DNA of 64,000 nt from Psychrobacter sp. NG254 (GTDB taxonomy: Bacteria; Pseudomonadota; Gammaproteobacteria; Pseudomonadales; Moraxellaceae): contig NZ_JADHDA010000001.1 in assembly GCF_015277735.1 (NCBI RefSeq), positions 310,001-374,000 of the forward strand. The letters run 5' to 3'. Below the pieces are notes generated by a model. It saw only the letters and a program-made list of their open reading frames with translations, searched no databases and was not told the DNA's origin. Shown piece by piece: positions 18,847 to 27,769 of this stretch; the stretch's first letter is position 1, and every line of letters begins with the position of its first letter. The position numbers and the translations under genes are program-made.

Positions 18847-19941
18847 TTACTCAAATAAAGTAAGCTGAGGTAACAACTGGCTGGCAGGTGTTAAGGAAGA
18901 AAAAGTCACACCGACCAGACGAATAGGTAGATGACGCGGAACGCTCGAAAATAGCTTGTCTAACCAGTAATGTGCAGATTCAGCAGTGTCAAAGGATGTT
19001 GAGAGCGTATGCGAACGTGTGATTTGAGTGAAGTCAGAGTATTTAATTTTCAGGGTAATAGTATGAGCGATAAGCTGTTTCTTGTGCATCTGATTAAAGG
19101 CATCGCTATTTTGTTCATAGATCTGTACACGCAATTCATCGTCATTGCTCAAATTGTCCGTAAACGTGGTCTCTGAACCAACGGATTTATGAGTACGTTC
19201 AGATTTGACAGGACGCTCATCGCGGCCATGAGCGATATCATGATAGAACTGACCGCGTTTGCCAAATTCCTGAACCAGTGTCTTAGCTGGCACACCTCGA
19301 AGATCTGCGCCATTACTCACACCCATTGCATACAAGCGCTTTGCCGTTGCTTTACCGATACCATGAAAGCGTTCAATAGGTAGTGTACTGATAAAAGCCT
19401 CAGCCTCTTTTGGAGTAATAATGGCAGTGCCATTGGGCTTGTTAATATCAGAGGCAATTTTGGCTAGCATTTTATTGAATGAGACCCCAGCAGATGCTGT
19501 CAGTCCTGTTTGCTCTAAGATTTGCGCTCTTAACCAGTTTGCCATTAATGTCGCTGAGCCTTTGTGCACCAATAAGCCTGTGACATCGAGATAGGCTTCA
19601 TCCAACGATAATGGTTCAACATGAGGCGTCAAGCTATACATAATACGTCTTATGTCGTCACTCACAGACCGATATACCTCAAAACGAGGCCTGACAAATA
19701 TCACATCTGGGCATCGCTTACGCGCCTCATAACATGACATTGCAGAACGTACACCAAACGCCCGCACCTCATAACTGGCTGCTGCAACGACACCGCGGCC
19801 ATTTGGATCGCCACCGACTACTAAGGGCTTGCCACGTAATTCAGGGAAGTCACGCTGTTCCACACTGGCATAAAAAGCATCCATGTCTATGTGAATAATC
19901 TTGCGAGGGCTGGCATGTATAGAGGTCATCATAGCTATCAT
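18847..19941 (-). CDS. dinB: DNA polymerase IV (Y family)
   Basis: Translesion polymerase, 364 residues from the chosen start. IHIDMDAFYASVE carries the first metal ligand and the steric-gate region, and PLSLDEAYLDVT carries the catalytic Asp-Glu pair. A helix-hairpin-helix (FHGIGKATAKRLYAMGV) follows, then the little-finger domain. The start is uncertain: four in-frame ATG codons lie within 12 codons, and I prefer the one preceded by GGGG at 19941; the earliest is at 19962. The C-terminal end LLPQLTLFE resembles the beta-clamp binding peptide QL(S/D)LF. No LexA-type operator is visible upstream, as expected for Moraxellaceae. Confidence 0.94.
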   Translation of the reverse strand: MIAMMTSIHASPRKIIHIDMDAFYASVEQRDFPELRGKPLVVGGDPNGRGVVAAASYEVRAFGVRSAMSCYEARKRCPDVIFVRPRFEVYRSVSDDIRRIMYSLTPHVEPLSLDEAYLDVTGLLVHKGSATLMANWLRAQILEQTGLTASAGVSFNKMLAKIASDINKPNGTAIITPKEAEAFISTLPIERFHGIGKATAKRLYAMGVSNGADLRGVPAKTLVQEFGKRGQFYHDIAHGRDERPVKSERTHKSVGSETTFTDNLSNDDELRVQIYEQNSDAFNQMHKKQLIAHTITLKIKYSDFTQITRSHTLSTSFDTAESAHYWLDKLFSSVPRHLPIRLVGVTFSSLTPASQLLPQLTLFE

Positions 19942-19962
19942 TTTACCCCATATAACGACCAT

Positions 19963-20435
19963 GCTTTGGTATCGATTATTAGACTCTAAAATACATTTTT
20001 GTATACATCACTGTTAACTAACAATAGTGTAAGAATATTTTTATATATCAAAAAATAAATATAGTGTAAAATTAGTTATCTAGGAATAAGGAGGCTTATA
20101 TATACTGATCGGGGGGAATAAAAGGTAAATTACTGTTCTGTATATGTTTTTATGTAGATATACAATAAGACGCATTACTTTTCTATACCGTTTGTCTTAA
20201 AAGTCTTACCACTTGTCATAAAAAATAAATTGATTGTTACAGTCATGATGCTATTACTTTACAATAAATTATCGATAGTAACAAATTGCTATGAAGAGTG
20301 AACGCTGACTTTTGTCATGCTCTATCAGCTAAAAGGATAATACTGATAGCTCATACCAAAATGATAAGTCAGAGACGGGTATATTGTTTCTCTAAGGACG
20401 TCATTTATAGAGAACAAAGGATAATTAAGGAGCTG
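19963..20435. other. Gap between dinB and the small protein gene
   Basis: About 470 very AT-rich bases with no gene, T-tailed hairpin or tandem repeat that I can support. A G-run (GGGGGG near 20110) stands out against the AT background but has no recognised partner. Confidence 0.45.
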
Positions 20436-20681
20436 ATGATGAGTAAGTTAGAAGGAAGTGACTTGACCCGAGCAATGCTCGAACATGATGCTCAAGAAAT
20501 ATGGTGTGCAGTTTGTGATGAGAGTGATGAGCGTGCCATGACAGAGCTTTGTGGTAATGACTTTACCGCTTATATTGTCTCATTTCATGATGGGTACTTT
20601 TATTGTACGGGCGGTATGCCTTGGAAGTACGCTGTACCAATAAAGATAAGTGCTGTCATGCAATGTGAAGTAGCAGTATAG
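20436..20681 (+). CDS. Small protein of unknown function (81 residues)
   Basis: The frame is open further upstream, but AAGGAG three to six bases before the ATG-ATG pair at 20436/20439 marks this as the translation start. The protein has a mixed, globular-looking composition with four cysteines (WCAVC, LCGN, YCTG, MQC) and a Gly-Met-Pro-Trp turn. There is no signal peptide or membrane segment. I do not recognise a family. It is a single gene facing the tRNA-Leu terminator. Confidence 0.65.
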   Translation: MMSKLEGSDLTRAMLEHDAQEIWCAVCDESDERAMTELCGNDFTAYIVSFHDGYFYCTGGMPWKYAVPIKISAVMQCEVAV

Positions 20682-20747
20682 ACATATATGTAATAGTAAT
20701 ATGAGTGGCATAGAACACACTGCCATCATAAGCAATAATAAATAGGC

Positions 20748-20772
20748 ACAAAAAAACCTCCGAATAGGAGGC
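20748..20772 (-). terminator. Intrinsic terminator of tRNA-Leu
   Basis: GCCTCC and GGAGGT form a short stem. On the minus strand seven T follow, 18 bp after the tRNA 3' end. Confidence 0.8.
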
Positions 20773-20789
20773 TTGTTTGTACTAAATAT

Positions 20790-20875
20790 TGGTACCAGTG
20801 GTCGGACTCGAACCGACACGCTTATTAGGCAACGGATTTTGAATCCGTCATGTCTACCAATTCCATCACACTGGC
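20790..20875 (-). tRNA. tRNA-Leu, anticodon CAA
   Basis: An 86-nt class II tRNA. The acceptor arms GCCAGTG and CACTGGT pair (with a G-U at the first position), followed by discriminator A and an encoded CCA. The anticodon stem ACGGA/TCCGT encloses TTCAAAA, so the anticodon is CAA, reading UUG. The T arm GTCGGTTCGAGTCCGAC is canonical, and a variable arm of leucine type is present. Confidence 0.96.
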
Positions 20876-20948
20876 ATGTTACAAGATAATGTTTATTAAA
20901 TAAATATTATCGAATTGGGCTACAGGGTTAACTCTGTATAGGCTGGGT

Positions 20949-20976
20949 ATTATATCAGCATATATTTTAGCGTCAA
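20949..20976 (-). promoter_or_regulatory. Promoter of tRNA-Leu
   Basis: On the minus strand TTGACG and TATAAT are separated by 16 bases, a near-consensus sigma-70 promoter. It predicts a tRNA precursor with a 5' leader of about 65 bases. Confidence 0.75.
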
Positions 20977-21009
20977 GGATTATTTTCTATAAAATCGAAA
21001 ATAATCCTT
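20975..21009. terminator. Hairpin after fpr
   Basis: AAGGATTATTTTC and GAAAATAATCCTT form a perfect 13-base-pair stem just past the fpr stop. In the fpr direction it is not followed by a good T-run, so termination is likely but weaker. The stem overlaps the -35 box of the tRNA promoter. Confidence 0.5.
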
Positions 21010-21021
21010 TTTTATGCTTAT

Positions 21022-21795
21022 CTATCCCACAAAAGCACGTTCGACAGCATAATCAGCTTGAACGCCCATACGTGGAGATACCGTCAATCCGAAATCATCT
21101 AGAATGGCTGATACTTCAGCATTAAATGGCATGCTGCCACAAATCATGACACGGTCATCTTCTTTATTGATTGGCGGTAGACCGATATCTTCAAACAGCT
21201 TACCTGATTTCATCAAGTCGGTGACACGGCCTTGGTTTTTGAATTCTTCACGTGTAACGGTTGGGTAGTAGATGAATTTTTCGCGATACCATTCACCAAA
21301 GATTTCATCGTTAGGCAACTCATTTTCGAACATGTCGCGATAGGCCAAATCATGGGCATGACGTACGCCATGAACTAGGATGATTTTATCAAAGCGCTCA
21401 TATACTTCAGGATCGCGTGCCAATGACAAGAAAGGCGCAAGTCCTGTACCTGTCGAGAGCATGTATAGGTGTTTACCTGGTAGTAGATCGTCTAGTACCA
21501 AAGTACCGGTCGGTTTTTTGCTGACCAATAACTCGTCACCCACTTTGATATGCTGCAAGCGTGAGGTCAATGGACCGTCTTGAACCTTAATAGAAAAGAA
21601 CTCTAACTGGTCTTCATAGTTCGGACTGGCAATCGAGTAAGCACGCAATAGAGGTTTGCCATCGACGACGAGTCCAATCATCGCAAATTCGCCATTACGA
21701 AAGCGTAGGCCATCGTCACGAGTGGTTTTGATACTAAATAGAGAGTCATTCCAGTGATGAACCTCTGTGACCGTTTCGGTGCGAAGTTTTGACAT
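21022..21795 (-). CDS. fpr: Ferredoxin/flavodoxin-NADP+ reductase
   Basis: A 257-residue cytoplasmic flavoprotein that exchanges electrons between NADPH and ferredoxin or flavodoxin. RAYSIASP (about residues 51-58) is the FAD-binding motif, and STGTGLAPFLSL (about 113-124) is the NADP-binding glycine-rich loop. VMICGSMPFN is the conserved nicotinamide-side motif. The C-terminus VERAFVG is of the bacterial subclass I/II type, which stacks on the flavin. GAGG precedes the ATG. It is divergent from trmO. Confidence 0.95.
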   Translation of the reverse strand: MSKLRTETVTEVHHWNDSLFSIKTTRDDGLRFRNGEFAMIGLVVDGKPLLRAYSIASPNYEDQLEFFSIKVQDGPLTSRLQHIKVGDELLVSKKPTGTLVLDDLLPGKHLYMLSTGTGLAPFLSLARDPEVYERFDKIILVHGVRHAHDLAYRDMFENELPNDEIFGEWYREKFIYYPTVTREEFKNQGRVTDLMKSGKLFEDIGLPPINKEDDRVMICGSMPFNAEVSAILDDFGLTVSPRMGVQADYAVERAFVG

Positions 21796-22245
21796 AAAGT
21801 CCTCGTTAATAGGTTGTTATCAGTATGGTTGAATATAAATGCGTATTAAATAAGAATTTTCAACGACGAGCAATAGACCCATCGGTATTTTAATATTTGT
21901 AAAATCAGTTATCTTTTGCAATATGCGTGAGAGATATGCCCAATTATGCGTTGGTTTATTCGTCTATTTAGCATGCATACCATACTATCTTCGACAGTAT
22001 ATTGATGCAGTAGCGACACTCACAGTGTCTATAAATAGTAATAAACAGTCAGAATAAGCCACCAACATAAGGGGCTGATATCAAATTTCTCGCTCATAAT
22101 ACCAAACTTTAAAACAAAAAACCGTCCAGCAGTGCGTCTTGAGCATGATAAAATGGAATATCGTTAGTGAGTAATTTTGTATCATTTGACAAAGTTGTCC
22201 GGTAAAAGCAGTTTGTCCTTATCGGCAGATTTTTGGAGAGGTTTT
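21796..22245. other. Divergent gap between fpr and trmO
   Basis: 450 bp carrying the promoters of both genes. I see only weak inverted repeats (ATACT...AGTAT near 21990) and no convincing promoter pair or RNA. Confidence 0.45.
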
Positions 22246-23142
22246 ATGTCGGGCGATATTTTTGATGGCACAGCAGCATCAGATGGCGATCATTGTGCAC
22301 CAATCATAGGCTATCATCGTGCGCCGTTATCACAAAAGTTCGGGGCACCGCGCCAGCCAAATTTGGTGGCATTAACTAGCGTGATTGAGATGTTACCGCC
22401 TTACGATACACCTGCAGCCTTCGAAGGACTAGAGACTTTCAGTGATATATGGGTCAGTTGGCAATTTCATCATAACTATCGAAAAAAAGACACGAATCAG
22501 ACAGATAGCAGCTTTCGCGCACAAGTGCGGCCACCAAGGTTAGGTGGCAATCAAAAGATAGGGGTATTCGCCAGTCGCAGTATGTATCGGCCATCAGGAT
22601 TGGGGTTGTCTGTGGTGACGCTTGATCGGATTGAAATAGTAGAAGGCCGCGTATTATTGATCATCAAGGGCGCCGATATGATAGATGGCACACCTATTAT
22701 CGATATAAAGCCTTATGTGGCCTACAGTGATGCGATTATGCACGGAGAAAGTGGCTTTGCGCCAACTGCGCCAGCGCTGCTAGAGGTGACGATGACTGCA
22801 CTAGCTTATGAGCAGTTTATGACAGTAGTAAATGCAAGTCAGACTGGTGAGATTGATAGCAATAACTGCGATAACGTCAATAATTGCGATGCCATAAATA
22901 ATCGAGATGCTAGCCAAGCGTTAAAAAACGCGACGATTGTATCGAGTATCTATAAAGTACAGAGTCAATTGCTTATCTCTGACATGGCAATCATTCAAGC
23001 ACTCATCGCGCAAGACCCAAGGCCTGCCTATCGCCGTACTGAGCTCGACAAGTCTTTTGTGATGCGTTATAAATCGATTGACGTGAGCTTTCAATTGATA
23101 GACTCAGGGCAACTACAGATAACGGCTGTAGTGGCAGTATAA
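22246..23142 (+). CDS. trmO: tRNA (N6-threonylcarbamoyladenosine37-N6)-methyltransferase
   Basis: A 298-residue protein of the TsaA/TrmO family, which methylates t6A37 of tRNA-Thr using SAM. Family blocks are visible: PIIGYHRAPLSQKFGAPRQP near the start, FEGLETFSDIWVSWQFH, then FASRSMYRPSGLGLSVVTLD and DGTPIIDIKPYVAYSD. The start is placed at 22246 because GGAGAGG lies just upstream; the frame extends to a TTG at 22177 without support. Residues about 195-235 are an Asn/Asp-rich insertion containing three six-residue repeats (22861-22914). The C-terminal domain YRRTELDKSFVMRYKSIDV is intact. Confidence 0.93.
   Translation: MSGDIFDGTAASDGDHCAPIIGYHRAPLSQKFGAPRQPNLVALTSVIEMLPPYDTPAAFEGLETFSDIWVSWQFHHNYRKKDTNQTDSSFRAQVRPPRLGGNQKIGVFASRSMYRPSGLGLSVVTLDRIEIVEGRVLLIIKGADMIDGTPIIDIKPYVAYSDAIMHGESGFAPTAPALLEVTMTALAYEQFMTVVNASQTGEIDSNNCDNVNNCDAINNRDASQALKNATIVSSIYKVQSQLLISDMAIIQALIAQDPRPAYRRTELDKSFVMRYKSIDVSFQLIDSGQLQITAVVAV
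22861..22914 (+). repeat. Three 18-bp in-frame repeats within trmO
   Basis: Imperfect copies encode NNCDNV, NNCDAI and NNRDAS in tandem, inside an insertion between TrmO core elements. They probably form a flexible loop. Confidence 0.75.
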
Positions 23143-23208
23143 GTGATACTATCCTTGATGATAAGTTTGCAATAACCATAGGTTTTCACTTAATAGAAGA
23201 AGAGATGT

Positions 23209-24996
23209 ATGTCTGCCCAAAAATATTCGCTTGTGATTGATTTGCGCTGGTGCTTAGACGAATTACTGGCGGACAAGGTAATTGATCAGCGCGGCTATAA
23301 CTTAGTGATTACTAGCCGCCGTAATCAAGCACAGCATCCACTGCTGACGATTAGTGAGTTCGGCTTGCCTAATGGTCATGCTAGTGATGGCAACGGTGAT
23401 AATAAACTGACGCTGGCATGGCTAAATCAATGGCTCGCGGCCAAAGCAGACATGCCACTCGTTCGGATTGATCCATTAAAGATTGATGTTCCTGCAGTGA
23501 CTCAGCTCATGTCATTTGAATATGCGCGTTCACAGCACATCTTGCCAATCGAAGTTGGCTTAGCTGAAGTCATTATCGGGACAGATCAGCCTTTTTATAC
23601 GGATTGGCACTCAAGTATCGAAAAGTTGATTAAATCAAAAACTTACCGTACGGTCTACATTAATCCTGAGCAAATCAACCGCTATCGTCAAGAGTTTTAT
23701 CAAGTCACGCAAGCGATAGCAGGGGCAAACAGCGTACATAAGCGTGCAGCAGCTGATGTTACCAATGTCGAGGCGTTGCTACAACTGGGCGACAATACCA
23801 ACCCAGATGCGAACGATCAGCACATCGTGAGGGTCGTTGATTGGCTGTTGCAATATGCGTTTGAGCAGCGTGCCAGTGATATTCATTTAGAGCCTCGCCG
23901 CGAGACGGGTAAGGTGCGTTTTCGTATCGATGGCGTACTACATACCGTGTATGAGATGCCGCTTGCTATCATAGTAGCAGTGACCGCACGTATCAAAATT
24001 TTGGGACGGTTAAATGTCGCAGAAAAACGCAGACCACAGGACGGCCGCCTAAAGACGCGAACGCCAAAGGGATTAGAGACTGAGCTGCGTCTCTCTACCA
24101 TGCCCACCGCTTTTGGTGAAAAATTGGTCATGCGCGTCTTCGATCCTGAAGTGTTGGTGCGCTCGTTTGCTCAGCTCGGTCTATCGGGTAAGCAGCTTGA
24201 AACGTGGCATGAGATGACCGCACATCCCAACGGCATTATCTTAGTCACAGGGCCTACAGGATCAGGTAAAACCACGACGTTATACAGCACGCTCAAGCAG
24301 CTGGCAACCGAGCAGGTGAATGTTTGTACGATTGAAGATCCGATTGAAATGATCGAGCCTGCTTTCAACCAAATGCAGGTCAATCCAGGCGTCGATTTGC
24401 ACTTCGCTGATGGTATTCGCTCGTTGATGCGTCAAGATCCAGATATCATTATGGTCGGAGAAATTCGAGATGCAGAAACGGCGAACATGGCGGTACAAGC
24501 CTCACTGACAGGGCATCTGGTACTCTCGACATTGCATACCAACGATGCCCCAAGCTCACTCACTCGTTTGCACGATTTGGGTATTCAGCCGTTTTTGACG
24601 TCAGCGACCATACTAGGTGTGATGGCCCAGCGTTTGCTACGTACGCTATGTCCGCATTGCAAAAAAGCCATGGACGTGATACCAGACAGCGAGATAGCCA
24701 TTCAGTGGCAAGAGCTGGTACAACCTTGGCGTGCGCCAGTACCCGCGCAGATTTATACGGCGCAGGGCTGTGAGCACTGTCGACATACGGGCTATCAGGG
24801 TCGCATCGGTCTCTACGAGATCATGCCGTTATCCAATGAGCTAAAAAAACTCGTGGCAGCAGATGCAAATTTAGATGTGCTCAAGCAGCAAGCGTATCGC
24901 GAAGGGGTACAGCCACTACGTCTATCAGGTGCAAAGCGTATTAGCGAAGGGCTAACGACAATCGAAGAGGTGATGCGCGTGGTGCCTTTACACTAA
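23209..24996 (+). CDS. gspE: Type II secretion system assembly ATPase GspE
   Basis: A 595-residue hexameric traffic ATPase that drives pseudopilus assembly at the inner membrane. The N-terminal domains (about 1-190) match T2SSE_N. Walker A is GPTGSGKTTT (about residue 348), the Asp box is TIEDPIEM, Walker B is IIMVGEIRDAETA and the His box is STLHTNDAPSSL. A zinc site of four cysteines, CPHC (about 482/485) and CEHC (about 521/524), follows as in GspE and PilB. The GspE call rests on the pseudopilin genes 3 kb downstream and on close resemblance; PilB is the alternative. No gspF follows. Confidence 0.88.
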   Translation: MSAQKYSLVIDLRWCLDELLADKVIDQRGYNLVITSRRNQAQHPLLTISEFGLPNGHASDGNGDNKLTLAWLNQWLAAKADMPLVRIDPLKIDVPAVTQLMSFEYARSQHILPIEVGLAEVIIGTDQPFYTDWHSSIEKLIKSKTYRTVYINPEQINRYRQEFYQVTQAIAGANSVHKRAAADVTNVEALLQLGDNTNPDANDQHIVRVVDWLLQYAFEQRASDIHLEPRRETGKVRFRIDGVLHTVYEMPLAIIVAVTARIKILGRLNVAEKRRPQDGRLKTRTPKGLETELRLSTMPTAFGEKLVMRVFDPEVLVRSFAQLGLSGKQLETWHEMTAHPNGIILVTGPTGSGKTTTLYSTLKQLATEQVNVCTIEDPIEMIEPAFNQMQVNPGVDLHFADGIRSLMRQDPDIIMVGEIRDAETANMAVQASLTGHLVLSTLHTNDAPSSLTRLHDLGIQPFLTSATILGVMAQRLLRTLCPHCKKAMDVIPDSEIAIQWQELVQPWRAPVPAQIYTAQGCEHCRHTGYQGRIGLYEIMPLSNELKKLVAADANLDVLKQQAYREGVQPLRLSGAKRISEGLTTIEEVMRVVPLH

Positions 24997-25037
24997 AAGA
25001 TAAAGCGAGAAAACGCAGTTGCCAATTTCATATTTGC

Positions 25038-25703
25038 TTAACGCTCCCAGCGTACGTTTTGGCGAATAATTTTTGCTGGCGTGCCTGCAATCATGCAGTT
25101 CGGCGTTGTGACTGGTTTATTGACAAATGAGCCAGCGGCGATGATACAGCCACTAGCAATAGAGACGTTTTTGGAAATGGTCACATTGGCGGCAATCCAA
25201 ATATGATCTCCCAAAATAACGTCTGAATGTGCTTTGTTTATTCGTACATCGGATGCTATATCGTATACTTTATGCACGTCAGTGGCGCGAATTTCGATAC
25301 CACGAGATATCATGCAAGCTTTACCAATGCTCACGCTTTTGTCACGTGCCAAAATATAGCAGTCAATCGCGGTAGTGCGTTCACCGATATGAATGTGCAG
25401 ATAATTACCAACGATTAATAGTTGCCCAGAGAATTTGACCCGTTCTCCGATAGTGATATGATTGTGGCTGCCATTGATGTCAATTTTTAGCTTGTTGAAT
25501 TTACCATGCTCACCGATGGTAATTTGATTGTCATGACCTTTACGAATAGTAATGGTTGAATTGCCGATAATCTGTGCCTCTTTAGCAATATCAATACAGT
25601 TGCTATGGCCTTTATCTTGTAATAAAAACTGTTGTTTATACAGTTGCTTGGGCAAGATAGCTTTTATAATCGGTGGCAGGCTAAGGATTTTTTTATGGTT
25701 CAT
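25038..25703 (-). CDS. Hexapeptide-repeat O-acyltransferase
   Basis: A 221-residue protein of the left-handed beta-helix acyltransferase type (maltose/galactoside O-acetyltransferase-like). From about residue 35 on, hexapeptide-like repeats (ITIGEH, ITIGER, VSIGKA, VILGDHIWIAANVTISKN) run to the C-terminal IIAAGSFVNKPVTTPNCMIAGTPAKII, the classic acetyl-CoA-binding end. There is no membrane segment. It converges with gspE, lies alone on its strand, and no polysaccharide genes surround it. The acceptor (sugar, lipid or small molecule) cannot be read. Confidence 0.82.
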   Translation of the reverse strand: MNHKKILSLPPIIKAILPKQLYKQQFLLQDKGHSNCIDIAKEAQIIGNSTITIRKGHDNQITIGEHGKFNKLKIDINGSHNHITIGERVKFSGQLLIVGNYLHIHIGERTTAIDCYILARDKSVSIGKACMISRGIEIRATDVHKVYDIASDVRINKAHSDVILGDHIWIAANVTISKNVSIASGCIIAAGSFVNKPVTTPNCMIAGTPAKIIRQNVRWER

Positions 25704-25870
25704 AATAGAGGGCTTATGGGAATCAGTAAAATGCTCAAGGTATTTGTTAGTAAAGCAGTCCTAGTAGTGTACCGTCAAACCGTCCTTGAAAACAGCACCC
25801 TTTAGAGCAATCAACACAGCCTAGCGACTCTTAATTTTTTACAGATAATGTTCCAATAACGAGATTATTT

Positions 25871-26659
25871 ATGTTTACAGATACTCATTGCCATCTTAAT
25901 CGTTTAGATTTAACCAAATATGATGGTCAGCTGTCCGGTGCAATTGACGCGATGAAAGCTGCTAATGTCACCCGTGCCATGGCCATCATGTGTGATTTTG
26001 CCGAATATGATGATATCGTCAATATTGTTAGCACTTATAGTGATGACACCTTAAATTTAGGCATGAGCGTGGGCATTCATCCTTGTGAGGACATGAGTGT
26101 CTTGCAGTCAGCGACAGTAGAGCGTCTGATAGAGACTGCCAAGGCTGATTATGTATGGGCGATAGGCGAGACGGGGCTTGATTATTACTGGTCAACAGAA
26201 AACAAAAAAGAGCAGCAGGACAGTCTTGCCCGTCATATTCATGCCAGTCAACACTTAAAAAAACCACTCGTCATTCACATGCGCGATGCCAAAGAAGACA
26301 CAATCGATATCTTAAAAAGTGAAGGTGCTGAGCATGGCATCATTCACTGCTTTACAGAAGACTGGGAAACGGCGAAGCATGCTTTAGATTTGGGCTTTTA
26401 TATCTCATTTTCGGGAATCGTCAGTTTTAAAAGTGCACAACAAATCAAAGATGCCGCAAAAAACATGCCTAGAGACCGACTGCTTATCGAAACCGATAGC
26501 CCTTATCTAGCACCTGTACCGAAGCGCGGTCGACCCAATGAGCCAGCCTATGTACCTTACGTGGCAAGTTGTATCGCAGACATGTATGGGTGCAGCAGCC
26601 AAGAGGTCGGTGCACTCACCGCAAAAAACTTTGAGAATTTACTGGCACAGTATCATTAA
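25871..26659 (+). CDS. TatD-family metal-dependent deoxyribonuclease
   Basis: A 262-residue TIM-barrel amidohydrolase-fold nuclease. The metal ligands are in place: FTDTHCHLN at the N-terminus, GETGLDYYW for the bridging Glu, VIHMRDA, IIHCFTEDW and LIETDSPYLAP. Members act as 3'-5' exonucleases or on D-aminoacyl-tRNA. Length and motifs are normal. The ribosome binding site is weak. It precedes the TetR gene and gspH but is separated from them by 224 bp or more. Confidence 0.93.
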   Translation: MFTDTHCHLNRLDLTKYDGQLSGAIDAMKAANVTRAMAIMCDFAEYDDIVNIVSTYSDDTLNLGMSVGIHPCEDMSVLQSATVERLIETAKADYVWAIGETGLDYYWSTENKKEQQDSLARHIHASQHLKKPLVIHMRDAKEDTIDILKSEGAEHGIIHCFTEDWETAKHALDLGFYISFSGIVSFKSAQQIKDAAKNMPRDRLLIETDSPYLAPVPKRGRPNEPAYVPYVASCIADMYGCSSQEVGALTAKNFENLLAQYH

Positions 26660-26883
26660 AATGGTTATGCTATGACCAACCAGTCATTTAACTGATAATC
26701 TCATGGTTTCATTCTTTTTAGTATGCATAATACTGAATGCAACCATATGATTATTTAGAAAACATAAGCATATTTCCTATTGTGGTCCTTGAGCAGTCTT
26801 TGTATAAAATCATACTCTTATTGCCAATATACTGACATAAACGATGGTCGTATGCTTAATCTTGTCATGTTTTAGGAGAGATT

Positions 26884-27567
26884 ATGAGTCGTCAGCATCA
26901 GTTTAAGGCACGAGAAGAGAACATTTTAGCGATGGCAGAGCAATTGCTACTTGAGTCAGGTGATGGTGATATTACTTTAGACAGTTTGGCAGACCAGCTT
27001 GATTTGGCTAAAGGCACACTATACAAGCATTTCTCCAGTAAAGATGAGCTATACCTGCGTATTATCATTCGTTATGAAGAGCAATTGTTTGATATCAACC
27101 GTATTGATGACTGCCCATCGGCAGGCGTTGCTCGTATGATTTTTCAACAATTGTTTAATCCGCAAAAAGCCATGCTGCTCAATCAAATCGAAGAGCGTTT
27201 GGCGGCATCGGTCACTGGACTGAACCGTCTGTTTGGCGAGCTGTATGATATCCGCCGTCAGCGTATGAAGCGTTTGATTGATATCATCAGTGCCTATCTA
27301 AAAGATGAGCACAGTAGTTTGAGCACGCGCGATTATTTATCGTCTATCTGGGCGATGGGTCAGGGCGGTGCAGGGCTGTTGAATTCAAGTTTTTATCAGC
27401 GTTATCTGGGTCGCCGTGATACCTTGCGTTATGCGTTCGTCCAACAGATGCTTGAGTTGCCAAGTCATTACCCTGCTGCTGATGATGAAGTGATGGATGA
27501 GGATATGCAGGAGTTGGTCGAGCAGATCGATACAGAATCAGAAGAGCATCGCAATACCAATTATTAA
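26884..27567 (+). CDS. TetR-family transcriptional regulator
   Basis: A 227-residue regulator with an N-terminal TetR helix-turn-helix (about residues 10-60, ITLDSLADQLDLAKGTLYKH). The all-helical ligand/dimer domain is followed by an acidic tail (DDEVMDEDMQELVEQIDTES). AGGAG sits close before the ATG. It lies 202 bp upstream of gspH in the same direction, so it could control the pseudopilin operon or itself, but there is no direct evidence. The ligand is unknown. Confidence 0.88.
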   Translation: MSRQHQFKAREENILAMAEQLLLESGDGDITLDSLADQLDLAKGTLYKHFSSKDELYLRIIIRYEEQLFDINRIDDCPSAGVARMIFQQLFNPQKAMLLNQIEERLAASVTGLNRLFGELYDIRRQRMKRLIDIISAYLKDEHSSLSTRDYLSSIWAMGQGGAGLLNSSFYQRYLGRRDTLRYAFVQQMLELPSHYPAADDEVMDEDMQELVEQIDTESEEHRNTNY

Positions 27568-27769
27568 TATGCTTATCACATGGCAGATAATACAATAAAA
27601 TTTTTAAGTGTCCGTGCTGTCATATCTATTGTGGCAGTACGTTAAATGCTACTTGTCCACAATCGGCACATGCCTATTAGTTTCATGTCTATTAGTATCA
27701 TGACTGTTGTAGCCACTCTCAGTTAATCATTTTATATACCACCGCCTCACTTAGGCTTATAGGTGCAAT

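Noticed and set aside
19942-20060. LexA-type SOS box upstream of dinB
   Set aside because: No CTG-N10-CAG dyad is present.
20298-20435. Upstream extension of the 81-residue small protein
   Set aside because: The extension lacks a binding site and its composition differs; AAGGAG marks the downstream ATG pair.
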